Below, piece after piece: positions 1 to 12,316 of a stretch of 64,000 nucleotides of DNA. The translations under genes were made by a program, and so were the position numbers. Each line of letters begins with the position of its first letter. The first letter of the stretch is position 1. Location: assembly GCA_963930655.1 (NCBI GenBank), contig OZ005604.1:3792001-3856000 (forward strand). Reading direction: 5' to 3'. Under the pieces are notes generated by a model. That model saw only the letters and a list, made by a program, of their open reading frames with translations, made no database searches and was not told where the DNA came from. Source of the stretch: Myrica gale (lineage: Eukaryota > Streptophyta > Magnoliopsida > Fagales > Myricaceae).

Positions 1-2590
1 TAAACTTACCCAAAAATGACCTACTATATAAATATGTCAAAAATCCTTTGTTGGAAAATATTGGATCCCTTTTTTCTTTTTCTTACTTTTGTTGGTAATA
101 CACTAGACGTCAAGGAACTTTGCTTGCCCCCATTTTCCTCCACTCGCTGACTGGAGACTGTCCCAGTTAACGACCAATGAGGTAGCAGAGTAGCTTGCAA
201 GCCATACTAGAACCAACCCAGAATATTATATATATAGTTGATCCAGAAGATTTAACGATCTGGGAAAGCACTCTGCATGCAGGCATGACCAGCATGGTCT
301 GAGGGGTCCACATTGCTGACATGGAAAACATATTCAATTCCACGTGAAACAGATAACTAGCACCAGATCATCGATATATTGCTTGCTTGCGTTTTGACCG
401 ACGATTCGATAAGGAGGAATCCTCATCGTTCTATCTTTATGTTCTTTCCAGACAAGATGAATATTTCAAAAATGAAAAACCTTGGACATGATTTCATGAC
501 CCCCCACATCCTTATTCTCCATATGTGAACAATTTTTAAAGGAGGCCATTTTCTCTCTTCAATCATACTTGAAGAATCCACATCCTAACGACATACTACA
601 CCCAAACGCAATAGCCGTCCCTTTCGAATTTTGAATATTCCCTTCGAGTTGATATTTTCAGCCAGCATTATGGAAACCTTAGTTATGATTGCTACAAGAA
701 TAAATTACATTAGCGTTGGTTATAAGGACATGACAAGTTTCTAATTGACAAGGGCAGTACTCACATTTTGAGGTAGTGCACTTTCTGAGATGGGATTTGA
801 TTGGTAGGAGACTCCCAATAGGTCATTACAGACTTTTCCTTCAGGAAGTTCCTCACCCAGTTATGCCGGCCTTGAAAAAGTGGGACAACGACTCGTGATT
901 GACGGGTGAATGCCCATTAATGAACCGAAATTGCAAAGCATCCGGTGCCCATTGAGTATATTTCAGTTGCCCTTTCGATTTTCTTTCATAAAATTGACGT
1001 CCCTATCTATATATCTAGTCATTGGGTCATATATCCTCCATTTATTTATAAATGGTTTTTTGGTATACGACTTTGGAGATCTGTTTGGCTTCCTGGAATT
1101 GTGACAATCTAGTAGCGGCCAGCAGGCTTCTCAATAGAATTTGTGATGAATATACTGCTGGTAATGCTTATCATGCATGGCCTGATGATGTTACTAAAAA
1201 CTGTACTGGACGTGTTCTTTTAGTTTTTCTCTCTTGACTAGACGAGCTTTAAGACCACGATTTGCTGCAAGTACACCGCGTCCCTCTCCTTTATACATGC
1301 CCGCCCCACTGATGCGCTTCCCGCGCGCCTTCTGTTTCACCATGCATCTCCTTGGACAACTCGCTCCGGTTCCATTTTCACCCGCGTATGAACCGCATGC
1401 TCCTCCTTGGAAGCGCGCATGGATCTCACGCACCACCTCCCTGTGCAGTAGTTTTTCAGCCTTCAACCTCCTCTCTTATGCCAGGAGTAGGTTTCCAGCA
1501 CACTGAAGCCTATTGATCAGAGTGGTGTTCTTTGGCAAGTAGCCAAGGCTAATCATAAATGGCACAATCCTCCCTAATGGCGCAATGCTATCGGAGAAAC
1601 TGAGTACTAATTAGCGATTTGGATATTTCCAAGTCCCTGTTAATGTACATAATAGAGTTGCAAGCAAATAATAGTAAATTTGGACTTTGAGCAACGTCCC
1701 TCTTCATGTCCAAAATTATAAATGTCACACACAGAGATATATACATGCACTTGATAATTACTCACTGTGATCATTCTGTGTCATATAATTAGAACATTAA
1801 TTATACTTATTTTCAGTGGTGCAATGAATTATTAAATTACTTCTGTACAGTAAGTGAAATTAATGCATATATTCCTTTGTTATTATCCCAAAACTTAGCT
1901 TACAGAAGCATCACCATTCGGCAATTAGACAACACATTTTATTCGACCTACAAAATCAGTATTATTTTATAATAACTAGCAATTAGTCCATTTGTAAGGG
2001 TTACATTTTTCCCTGATTTTTACCATCTGTTATCAGAGAACTCCCTCAGTTTCTATATTTATTCATTTTTGAATTCTAAGAAGTTTTATCGCGTACGTGG
2101 TTTTTGCACCCCCAACGAACATAAGTATTACGTGGTATTACTAGTCATCAAGATAAAAACGAACATAACAAAAAATGTAGATTAGAAAAAACAGAAAATT
2201 TGGTTTTCCGAAGAAAAAAAAAGCGGAGGGGTGGAGGATGTCAAGGTTACCTACAAATGTACATTAACTATTGGAGGACACACACTATAAGCATTCAATG
2301 ACATTAATTATTATAAGACCTATATTGTGGAGGAAAAGCTAATCTCAATGAGCTACTCTCATGTTAATCTGATAAGAAATGAGGTATTATAGGATTTTTA
2401 TTAAAGAAATTGAATTAATTGGCTTAGACTTTATATGATTTTTTTGAATTAATTACAATTATATATTCAAATAATGAGATTTTATAGAGTTAAACGGAGA
2501 TTTTATAAAAACCACAAAAAGTTACAAGTTAATGTTCATTCAATCAAGAAGATTTAATAGGTCTTTTAATCAATATAGTCTTTAACAATA
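1..2590. other. gene-poor AT-rich intergenic stretch
   Basis: I see no gene that can be supported here. Short open frames between 910 and 1510 have no recognisable domain. A GC-richer block at about 1254-1510 contains the phrase CGCGCATGGATCTCACGC (about 1415), which recurs in similar form near 13397 (plus) and 19860 (minus strand), so it may be a scrap of the same dispersed repeat family. The rest is AT-rich with poly-A and poly-T tracts. Confidence 0.5.
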
Positions 2591-2596
2591 AGTTTT

Positions 2597-2840
2597 TTGG
2601 GGAAAGTACACTTTGCACCCCTGAACTATGGGGTCGCTGACACTTTGCACCCTCTTATCTTGATTTTGTGACATTGGGCCTCTAAACTTCTGATTTCGGT
2701 TGATTGTCACCCCGATGTCAACTCCTCCGTTAAGACTGACGGCAATAAACTCACGTGTTGTCCATGTGCATCACTTAAATCTTTCTTCCCCTTTTACCCT
2801 CCAGTCAAATATGCTTTTATCAAAGGCACCAAAGACACCC
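2597..2840. mobile_element. one arm of a phrase-type (Mutator-like MITE) element
   Basis: The stretch opens with GGGGAAAGTACACTTTGCAC and continues with repeated clauses meaning the same thing in DNA (CACTTTGCACCC at two places, CTAAACTTCTG), then CTCCGTTAAGACTGACGGC and a CACGTG-containing segment. The same arm style is seen in complete foldback elements elsewhere in the window (21484-21840, 46627-47209, 50095-50425). I do not find a clear matching arm on the other side, so this is probably a truncated copy lying against the LTR that follows. The right boundary is a guess. Confidence 0.4.
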
Positions 2841-3390
2841 GCATGACCTGTTTCAAGCCCCGACTGCCTTCGATTCCTCCAGGTTCATCAAACCACCAAT
2901 TCGGTTTGTGTAAAAGTAAAATCACAATCAACCATTACGATTGTGAATGCAACGGAGTAAAATATAGCAGGATCTTTACCTCCAGCCATCTTGCTCAGCA
3001 CTCAAACTCGGAATCTCTGCAGAGTAACTTTATGAATTTGTAATTTAGTGAGGCTCTTCCAACCTATGCCTATGCCTTACAGAGTATGCATTAGATGGTA
3101 TACACAGGCCTCTTATTTATAGGCTAGGTCAGGGACCTTCAATCTGTTGTAGATTCTGATTTGTTCCTTCCATCAAGGAAATTCAAATTCAAAATCAAAT
3201 AGCAATCTTTATCTAATTGGTTACAATTTGAATTCTAATTTAAATCAGAAATGCAATCTTTATCCAATTAGTTCTAAATTTGAATCTGCTATAGATTCCA
3301 TAATCTTATTTAACTGACACCATAATCTTTAAAACTTTAAAAGATTATTTACATATGTCAATTAGGTCACCTTAAGGAAATTTTCTAACA
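2840..3390 (-). mobile_element. LTR of a minus-strand Copia element (3-prime LTR)
   Basis: On the minus strand the LTR begins at 3390 with TGTTAGAAAATTTCC and is preceded by a purine-rich tract (AAATGAGAGAA) typical of a polypurine primer next to a 3-prime LTR. A TATA-like motif, CCTATAAATAAGAGG, lies at about 3110-3125 on the minus strand and would be the LTR promoter. The lower-coordinate end is not marked by a clear CA or target duplication, so 2840 is approximate. It belongs with the pol remnants at 3728-5893. Confidence 0.55.
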
Positions 3391-5900
3391 TTCTCTCATT
3401 TGACCTTGACGACATATGTCTTAATGGTGTCTGGAGTTCTTTAGTATGGCCATCTGTTTATGGAATCCTCTCACCCACATAATGAATGCTACACACGAAT
3501 CATGGCGGTAAAATCGTAACATAATCGGTCGTCCCTTCCATGTATTACCAGCACAATACTCATTATATGAGTACTTTATGGGAATCAAAACTTTATGAAT
3601 GAACTTCCTATAAGTCATTCAGGTCCTATTTTATTTATCTCCATATATAACAATAAATAATAAAGAATTTGCGCAATAAATCTTTATTTCAATAATTTCA
3701 TGTCTGTAAATCAAAAATTGAGAGAATCTAAGTACAAAACGAATTAGCAAGCACCATATGGTCCACATGACCTTTAAACTGTTTTACTGGTAAACCTTTA
3801 GTCATGGGATCAGCAAGCATCAACTTAGTACTTATATGCTCTATAGAAACAGCACGTCTCTTGATGTTTTCTCTCACACTAAGATACTTGATATCTATGT
3901 GCTTACTCATGCTTCCACTTTTATGATTCTTTGAAAAGAATACTGCCGCATAATTGTCACATAAGATCTTAATTGGTCTCTCAACAGACTCAATAATTTT
4001 GAGACCATTAACAAAATTTCTTAACCACAATGCCTGTGTAGTGGCTTCATAGCACGCAATAAACTCTGCTTCCATTGTAGAGGTAGCAACATATAGTCTG
4101 TTTGCAACTTTTCCAGCATACGGCTCCTCCAGCGAAGAGAAAAATGTACCCTGACGTATACTTTTTGCTGTCTATACATCCAGCAAAATCTGAATCTGTA
4201 TACCCAGACACTTCTAAATGGTCAACATGTCTGTAGGTCAAACTGTAATTCTTGGTTCCTTGTAAATACCGCATGATCTTCTTTGCAGCTCTCCAATGCT
4301 CCAATCCAGGATTACTTTGGTATCTTCCCAGTATACCAACTGCTAATGCAATATCAGGTCTTGTATAGACCTGAGCATACATCAAACTGTCGATTGCAAA
4401 TGCATATGGTAAACCTTTCATTTGTTCTTGTTCCAATTCACTTTTGGGACATTGATTCAAACAGAATTTATCCCCTTTAATGATAGGTGCTACACTAGGA
4501 GCACATTTGCTCATTTCATATCTCTCTAAAACTTTCTCAATGTAGGCCTTCTGAGAGACAGTTGTAATATTTTCTGTTTTCTGTCTCTATGAATCTCTAT
4601 GCCAATGACATAAGAGGCTTCATCCAAATCCTTCATTTCAAAGTGTTTAGACAGAAACTTTTTAGTTTCATATAGCAAACCCAAATCATTTGTTGCAAGT
4701 AAAATATCGCCTACATAAAGGACTAGAAAGATTACTTTACTCCCACTGACCTTAAGGTATATACATTGATCCACAAGATTCTCCAAAAACCCGAATGAAG
4801 TAATAACCTTGTGAAATTTAATATATCACTGACGGGAGGCTTGTTTTAGTCCATATATAGATTTCTTTAATTTACATGCCTTCTGACTGTTATCATCAAA
4901 CCCCTCAGGTTGTCTCATATACACCTCCTTCTCAAGATCCCCATTTAGAAAGGTTGTTTTCACGTCCATCTGTTGTAGCTCTAAGTCAAAATGAGCTACT
5001 AATGCCATGATTATCCTAAACGAATCATTCTTTGATACTGGAGATAAGGTTTCATGATAATCTATGCCTTCTTTTTGAGTGAAACCCTTGGCTACAAGTC
5101 TGGCTTTATATCGTTCAACTTTACCGGAAGCTTCCCTTTTGGTTTTGTAAACTCATTTGCAGCCAATGGCTACAGCTCCCTTTGGTAAGTCAACAAGATC
5201 TCAGACTTGATTCTTTGCCATAAATTCCATCTCTTCATGGCATCAAACCACAACATGGAGTTATCTCCATTCATGGCCTGTGAAAACGTATTTGGATCCC
5301 TTTTAGGTCCAACATCAAAATCAGACTCTTGAAGGTATACAACATAATCACTATGGATTGTTGATTTCCTTATTCTAGAGGACCGTCTTAATTCTACTTC
5401 CTCAACATCTTGCAGAGGTTGGGTAGACTCAGTCTGAACCTGTTCTGTATGAGTTGGCTCTTCTTGAACTAGTTGTGGTTCAGGATAATCAATTTGATCT
5501 TTTCTAAACACAAACAATCTTTCTCCGGAAGGAGAAGATTCAGACAACTCTTGTGCTTCTTTAAATTCAACCTTTTGGGAATTTGCACTAGGTTCAATAT
5601 CCTCTAAAAACTTAGCATTTCCTGATTCAACAATCTTAGTATTATGTGTAGGACAATAAAATCTAAATCCTTTGGAGTTTACTGGATAGCCGATAAAAAA
5701 TCCGCTGGTTGTCTTTGGATCTAATTTCTTTATATTCGGACCGTAAATCCTCACTTCAGTAGAACAACCCCATATGTGTAAGTGATTTAAACTAGATTTT
5801 CATTCATTCCATAACTCAAATGGTGTCTTTGGGACAGCCTTGGATGGAACCCTATTTAAGATATACACAACAGTTTTGAAGGCTTCTTTTTATTTAAAGA
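3391..5900 (-). pseudogene. Ty1/Copia pol polyprotein remnant (integrase end, RT, RNase H)
   Basis: Minus-strand pieces, read from high to low coordinate, follow the Copia pol order. The integrase C-terminal region is at 5893-5170 (ILNRVPSKAVPKTPFELW, then a GYP..SKGFRFY core). The reverse transcriptase is at about 5165-4526 (MDVKTTFLNGDLEKEVYM, SIYGLKQASRQ, then YVGDILLATND). The RNase H-like region is at 4514-3728 (RPDIALAVGIL, KSGSMSKHIDIKY, LADPMTKGLP). Gag, protease and the 5-prime LTR are missing, because similarity stops at about 5900. Stop codons and frameshifts separate the pieces, and the YVDD catalytic box reads YVGD, losing one catalytic aspartate. The element is dead. Confidence 0.9.
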
Positions 5901-6860
5901 AAATTTTAATAATTTGAAACCATATGATATAGAAACTAATTAAGTATTTTAAATTTAGTTTGTGGATCTAATTTCTGGAATTTGCATTTTGATTATTCAA
6001 GCATTGAAATTACAATTACTTTATTGGTTTATGTTTTCAAGTCATGTCATGGGATGTTTGAGATGTATTCATTGCATACGAATGATATTCGTGCATTAAA
6101 TTGCATTCACTTCATAAGAGGAAAAACAAATATAAGGAACCCCCAAGCCTGCGAGGTAATTCCCGAAAAAAGAGTGACGGTACCGGGCACATGTTAGGGT
6201 AGTGCAACCCCCCCACTATAGGGAGTGGGTGGGCTCCTTTTATACACAATGACGTCGTTTTTAAAGGTCTTGGTGTAGGTGGCGCGAGACAGTCACACGA
6301 GGAGAGGAGAGACGCACAACCCAACTCTAGGGTGAACAGAGCAGACACAGGGAATGCCACAAGGAACTATATGATGAGCGAATTCATTTCAAATGCATTG
6401 CGTGCATTCTCTGTACTGTTGCTATGTCATTTATGACTTGAATCATTGTCATTATGCTATTTATTTCGAAGCATGAGTTATATTTGTATAAGTATGCCCC
6501 CTTTTTCCGACCTTACCGAGTCAGTAGGACTCACCCCTTTTATGTTTCTTTGTGTTTGCTTTTTTATTGTTAAGTAGGATGTTGGATTATTTCAAGGCCG
6601 AATAGATTCTAGATTCAGGGTCTGTTGTGTATCTCCCTTTCGTTGTTTCTTTTATTTTCTTTTCATGGCAGTGTTTCAAAACTATCTTTGATCTTTTGAA
6701 ACGTGATTGTATAGGCTAGGTGGATTATAGGGAGCTCACATTTTTGTAATCCTCTTGAAGGACTTTTTTTGTACTAAACCGTATTCGGTTAAAGGAAAAT
6801 GTGTATTTCTCTATGTTGATTCTTTGCTACAAGGTCTATTTATTTCCTTTAATTATGCTT
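5901..6860 (+). mobile_element. possible Gypsy-type LTR fragment
   Basis: This stretch has no gene. The part from about 6480 carries CCTTACCGAGTCAGTAGGAC followed by CTCACCCC, a layout I associate with LTRs of Gypsy elements, and then a T-rich region with GGATTATAGGGAGCTC. A GC-richer island at 6112-6360 has an open minus-strand frame of 82 codons without a recognisable domain. No terminal dinucleotides or target duplication were found. Treat the class as a suggestion. Confidence 0.3.
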
Positions 6861-7995
6861 TAATCTTCTACAATACCAATCTATTTTCAACCTAATTCGT
6901 TAATGATATTTTCCTAAACAAGTGCATATTATTACGATAAGATATTTTTTACGATTTTTGTCATTTTTTGTTTTAATCGTTAACCGACTAAGATTAAAGT
7001 GCAAATATACCGATTTTTAATATTCTGTGCAATTTCACTTCTTTTGTTTAAGTTTCTAGACCGACTTACAACCATTTTAACCAGTAACCTTTTAAATCAA
7101 GACTTCCGCTAATTAATTTCGAGGGCATTGGACAGTCTTAAGAGTTTTTATCGTACGGTAATCCCCAAATTTTGTGCATACAATTTCTATATGCAAGCCG
7201 AGGGGGTAAGTACCAGCACGGAGAGTTACACAACCTCTAAAAGCAATCAAAAGGAAGAAACAAACACATTTAGTATTACAGACATAATGACAACATTCTG
7301 GAACCACAGATAATGACAACACCGAGGGACCACAACTTACTTGTCGGCCACCATTGTAAAGCAGAACAAAATAGTTCATTTTTAATACAACATCACAATC
7401 AAGACCTTGAAATAAACCCATATAAATATACAATGTCATACGAGCAATCAAATGTTCAAACAAAGCACACTTAGCAAGCACTCAAAAAAAACCTAACTTG
7501 GTGAACATCCATCTCCATTCAGCCTAATCAATCCAATCAGAATAATCAATGGATTCAACGGGGATCGAGGTATACCGTATACAGTTCAAAATCTCCAATG
7601 TCGTCCTCCTTTAGGGCTTCGTTCAAAACGGACTCCAACTCAGCGCAATCAATGGTCTTTTGATGTTCAACAACGACTGGGGGTTAGGGTTCACACAAAG
7701 CTTTCGGGTGACTGAGGTAAAATGACAATAGAAAAATGGGGTAGGGTAGTCAGGGTTCTTAAGAGCAGAAGAGAGTCATTTGGCTTTCACTTACGGATGG
7801 TAATTCGGGAAAGACATGTGGGCTTCCAGCGTGTGTGATGTACGTGATTTCAAATTTCGTCAAGTTTAATGAAAAATTTGACTGTGGATGAATATTGCAA
7901 ATGTTTCATACTTAGAGGACGTAAATCACAATTTTGAAAGTTAGAGGGAACAAATATAATTGACGCATACTTATGGAGCGAACAATGACATTTTC
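6861..7995 (-). other. intergenic stretch with a Mutator/MITE-like arm at its end
   Basis: No gene is supported. On the minus strand 7995-7880 begins GGGAAAATGTCATTGTTCGC and runs through clauses such as CCCTCTAACTTTCAAAATTG, resembling the arms of the phrase-type elements. Behind it an open minus-strand frame (about 7658-7572) reads ELESVLNEALKEDDIGDFEL and then stops at 7572. This could be a captured or degenerate transposase-associated exon, but I do not recognise it. Confidence 0.3.
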
Positions 7996-8600
7996 CCGAT
8001 ATTAAACCTTTACACATGTGAAGTGCGGAATAAAACTCAAACTCACGACTTTAATTCGGATACCATGTAAAATTACCACTTATCCCAAAAGGTTAAACTG
8101 TTAAATGAACTCTCCTTTATTTTTGTGTCTCTTTCATCTCTTCTCTCTTAATCTAATTTTTTTTCTTTTTATATTTTAGTTTTAACATAGTATCATAGTC
8201 ATTTCGTTCATGTGGTTGAACCAAGAATTTGGTTCAAGCTGATCAACACTCTTGTTACCAAGCTTGACCTAGATTAGGCCCTATCCGACTTTGTTCATGT
8301 CTAGTCTCGGCCCCTCCGAGTCCTATCCAATTTAGTTTTGGATATCGTCCAACGACAGTTCGGCGGCACTCTAGTCAGCTTTTATTTATCTTTTCTTGGG
8401 CTTTTCGTCACTCCTATGGCATCATTCCGACACATTTCTGGCAGCTTCTTTCCAGCTTTTCATCGTCATTTCGGCTTCATTCTGACGAACTTCCAACATC
8501 TTTTTCTTGCGAATTTTTAGTCTCTTCTCGCCTTTTCCGATCATATTTTGCCGCCACCCCAATCAAATTTCCTATCATCTTCCCTCACTTCCATCAATAA
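7996..8600 (+). mobile_element. LTR-retrotransposon scrap with primer-binding-like site
   Basis: A segment ending in TTTTAACA at about 8187 is followed directly by TAGTATCATAGTCATTT, close to the usual Copia primer-binding context TGGTATCAGAGC. A pyrimidine-rich region without an open frame follows (8338-8600), as in non-coding internal domains of TRIM or LARD elements. I did not find the second LTR. The call rests only on the junction and the primer-site likeness. Confidence 0.35.
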
Positions 8601-8872
8601 TCTTTATCTTATGATGAGATTTTTTTTTGTAAGTTCAAACTTCATTTTTTTATGGGAGATTTAAAGTCTCACGTTGCTAAAGCAATGTGAGTTCTTGTAA
8701 TTGAGGACTTATAATAAAGTCCCCTTGTAATCGTATTCTTGTATTGCTGAATGTACATGTTTGTCTCATAGGCTAGGTTTTTCCACAATAGACGTAGCCT
8801 ATAGACTAAATCACTTAAATCTCTCCGCCCAGCTAGGATTTTTGATAAATTAGACGCGCTTTCATAAAGAAT

Positions 8873-9393
8873 ATGGAGATGAAGCCATCTGGGGTTCTGT
8901 TCTTGGAGCTTGTAGAGTTCATGGACGCCTCGAACTGCTCAACATGTAGTCAGGCATCCTTTTGAATTGGAACCTGAAAACCGTGGGCTTATATATATAT
9001 GTACTATGATTAAAATGTATTCAGGAGCTGGCAGATGGGACGAGGTAGCTAGAAATTATAAGCCAATAAGAATTAAGAACCAGGGCGCTAAACGATAACG
9101 TAATAAGGAAAGTTCCTGTATATATGTCCCGGCGGTCCCGCAATTGAGGCAGAGTGTGTTGTTCGTGGGTTTCTTGTTGGTGGTAAAGCACATCCCCGGA
9201 GCAAAGATACCTAGCTATAATGCTGGGCGAAAGTGGAGCGAAAGGCTTTTGGAGATGACCGTGTTCCTGCTCGATACATGCACATCTGAGGTGCTTTATG
9301 ACAAAGGGCTATGAGGAGTGGACGGAAGGGTGCTATTTGAGTCATCGTAGTAAAAATTAGCCACTGCTTTTGGTCTAATCAGTGCACTGGCAG
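8873..9393 (+). pseudogene. DYW-type pentatricopeptide repeat (PPR) gene relic, C-terminal end
   Basis: Conceptual translation in shifting frames gives the landmarks of a PLS-class PPR C-terminus in order. IWGSVLGACRVHGRLEL (E motif) is at about 8886, then FELEPENRGLY, GAGRWDEVARN, RIKNQGAKR, RGFLVGGKAHPRSKDT at about 9165 (E+ region), TSEVLYD at about 9285 and KLATAFGLISA at about 9356, which corresponds to the start of the DYW domain. Stop codons and several frameshifts separate the blocks, and the upstream PPR repeats and the rest of DYW are absent. In intact plants such proteins edit organellar RNA; this copy cannot. It lies downstream of, and in opposite orientation to, the ENOD93 gene. 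Confidence 0.8.
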
Positions 9394-9680
9394 AGGAACC
9401 CCCAATTAGACTAGTCAGTCAACAATCAGCTTCGCTTTTCTGGGAATTGAGATTCTGCTACCAAGCTGATACATATTCAAGATCTTTAAATAGGGCTATC
9501 ATTGCGCGAAAACACATGTAACTGAAGATGTTATAATTTGCGCTCATTGAGCTAATGGATGGAAACATAACACACTGGTGCATGCTCTTTATTTATCCAC
9601 ATGAGGGGTGTACATAATAGCTGGCTTATTAGTCCAACGAGGTACAATGATTTGAATCCATGTAGCTGGTGATTTGGAGT

Positions 9681-10888
9681 TTAGACATTCTCTGGGAGTT
9701 GGTGGATTGAGTTCCTCCTAGCAGTTGCCAGAACCGTCTTGTCAGCCACTATAAAATAAGCCGCTCCCGCCACTGGCGACCAGTAGATAACAATTCAATT
9801 AATAGGAATTAGTCATGTCTATGGGAACAATTAGCAATGCAATAAATAATATAAGGATAATGAATATATATGCGATGGTAACCTGTGGAGATTATGAGTG
9901 CTTGAGCAGTGTGGTTGAGATTTGCTCTTGCCCAAGGCAGCATCCTCACGCTAGCCATCTGCATATATATCAAGTATATATATTTAACATAAGTATCTGA
10001 AGGCTTTTCAATAAAAAAGGAAAGAATTTAGGGGTTTTGATCAATGGAAAGAGTTACTTTCTTTTGCTTGTTTCTGTTCAAGCTATGCATTCAAGTATAG
10101 AAAGCTACAGACAAATTAATAAAAATTTGAGACAAATGTGAGAAATTAGACTTACAGTTGGGATAGCAGTGGCAATACTAGCGACCACAGCTGCCTTGGC
10201 TCCTGCTATTACACCCTCTGTTTATCCGTAAAGAAGAAAAGCAAATGGCTTAAAATAGCTTTGAGAAGTGCTGTAGTCATACAATCGAGTAATTTAGCTA
10301 TAGCTAGTGTGCATGACAATTGCAGCATCCCTAATGCATGGTTTAGCAACTAATCAAAGTCATCCATCAGAATAGTCAGATTTCAGTCTAATAATTTCTT
10401 GCCTATTCTGGGCTAAGGAATCCAAGGAGAAAAGGCAAAAGAAAAAACAAAAAGGGATTTCCGTGGTCCCCCTCCATAAAATGGGAGGTCATCTCTATGA
10501 TCCATTATCAACATAAAGGGACCTCCTCTTTATGATCCATCAAGAGCGTGAAGAGTCAGTCCCTAGCCTCCATGTGCTACCCGATGACACGGGACTATGG
10601 ACCAGTTCATAAGAATGATTTTGGTGGATAATATTAACTATGAGCTCACTCCCATTACAACATTCTTTCTTTAAACATTTATGCACCTCATAATCTGCTA
10701 AGAGAATATCAAGTTTGCCTGGACTCAGGTCTTAGAAAAGGAAGCGAAAGTAAAAAGGAAAGAGGTAAGAGCTAGATCAAAAGTAAAGCAAAGATACCAT
10801 GAGAACAGCGCTTGGCAATGGCCAGCCTTTGCTCAACAGAAGCCAGGTTATTCATCTCAAGAGGGGACTCGGCCACATTTTTTGCCAT
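9681..10888 (-). CDS. ENOD93: early nodulin 93 (ENOD93)-like membrane protein
   Basis: Four exons on the minus strand join in phase: 10888-10798, 10217-10156, 9958-9883 and 9772-9681 (stop TAA at 9683-9681). They give 321 bases and a 106-residue protein, the usual ENOD93 length. All introns are GT-AG. The protein starts MAKNVAESPLEMNNLASVEQ and carries the family blocks EGVIAGAKAAVVASIATAIP (first hydrophobic helix), SVRMLPWARANLNHTAQ and AAYFIVADKTVLATARR (second helix). ENOD93 proteins are small, probably mitochondrial membrane proteins; rice relatives are linked to nitrogen use and Arabidopsis ones are related to complex IV assembly factors. The start is the ATG downstream of a TATA box at 11003-11014. 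Nothing looks broken. The exons are too short to be seen as long open frames. Confidence 0.92.
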
Positions 10889-11002
10889 TTTTAAGTGAAA
10901 GTACTCGAAAGAAATAAGAATGGAAGAAGTTAGCAGAGAAAACGTGGGAGGTTTTGGAGGTTTTGAAGGTTTTGGATGGAGGAGCTCTGCGAATTTGCCC
11001 GT

Positions 11003-11014
11003 GTATTTATAAAG
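11003..11014 (-). promoter_or_regulatory. TATA box of the ENOD93-like gene
   Basis: The minus strand reads CTTTATAAATAC here, about 115 bases upstream of the ATG at 10888. A start of transcription some 30 bases downstream would leave a 5-prime UTR of roughly 85 bases. Confidence 0.6.
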
Positions 11015-11029
11015 GAACTGAGAGTAGTA

Positions 11030-12316
11030 GGTAAGAGAGACAAAGGGGAGCAGGTTTTGGGGGGAGTTTGATGGTTTCGGAAAGTAACGTCAGAGTCGCT
11101 TGTTTTTCAGATTTTCACTTCAGTTTCCGTCAGGTCGGTTGATTCTTAGTTTAATTGTTCCCCGAAATGCTAAGTTTTTGTCAGGACTCAGGAATTTTGG
11201 TAAAATTTCCATTTGCCAAAAAACGTAAAAGTTTTGAAAACGACGGGCGTTGAGACCACATTAAACCCCTCGCATCATAGAAGGACACCCAAATCTATTA
11301 CAGCGGTGGATAAGATTTTTCTCTCTCGATTCCACTTTTTGAAAGCCACTTTTTTAAACTCAATGGAGATGGCAGAAGCCGCTTGTTTAGGAGAAAGCTG
11401 TCTTTAAAAACGATGGGTAGACATGTGCTTTGGTGCTATGCTGCATGGCATTGGAACAGTTGTCCTGGACCAGTGGTTCAGATTTTCTGCTACTACAATA
11501 GCACTCAAATATGTTTGATGGGTTTTTCCTCTGTATTTTAAGTTCATGGTTTCTTCTCGAGTTGGGTGGCCCGTGGCTATAGTAGCCAGTAGGTTTGACT
11601 CGGTGCTGAACCCCCATTGCTCGAGTGATAGCTTTCACGTAAATGTCGTTTCGGTTTGGCGTTTGGCAGCGCTTGCTTTCTAGCCTGCATAGCTGTAAAA
11701 CGAAAACCACTAGCACAAACTATCCTCCTCGAGAACTTACCCAAAGAATGTGAGAAAGTTACTTAAAAAGAAATGCATCGATCTCCCATTAGAGTTCCAA
11801 AATCACAAACTATGCATGTAAAGCCTAAAATACAGCAACATTTGGCTTGATATGATAAACATGTAATTTTTTATTCCAATTACATTATATAATTTGAAAA
11901 AAAAAAAAGATATAATAAGTATAAAAAAATTACTATGAGGATCTATCATATCTGAAATTTTACATAAATAGTCTATTTATTATGTTTATTTTGCTTCAAA
12001 TTACATTAGTACAAAGAAAAAATAGGAGAGAATTCTAATTAAAGAATTGATTACTTTTGGCAAAATTTACGACAAAGAAAAAGATTACTAATGGAAAAGT
12101 TATAATACCTTTCATAGAAAAGTGTGAGTGGTGTGTGCCGGCTCGTGGATGACGTTTGTTTGCACCTTGCCACCTTGTGACCTGCATGTATTACGTATGG
12201 AAGATTCTTACCTGGCCCACGGGTGTGATCTTGAATGAGACACTTCATCTATAAATTGTCCGATCCGGCCCTACTATTCTAAAAATGCGGTTCGAAACCT
12301 GACCACCCTACCCCAG
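11030..12316. other. intergenic, no gene seen
   Basis: This is sequence upstream of ENOD93. Short open frames on both strands have no recognisable content. The stretch becomes very AT-rich from 11870 to 12060. Nothing else stands out. Confidence 0.5.

Noticed and set aside
1052..1237. 61-codon plus-strand frame with a coding-like look (VAASRLLNRICDEYTAGNAY)
   Set aside because: No domain or partner exon could be recognised and there is no clear splice context; it may be a chance frame or an old scrap.
6112..6360. 82-codon minus-strand frame in a GC-richer island
   Set aside because: Proline- and leucine-rich without a known domain; sits in LTR-like DNA.
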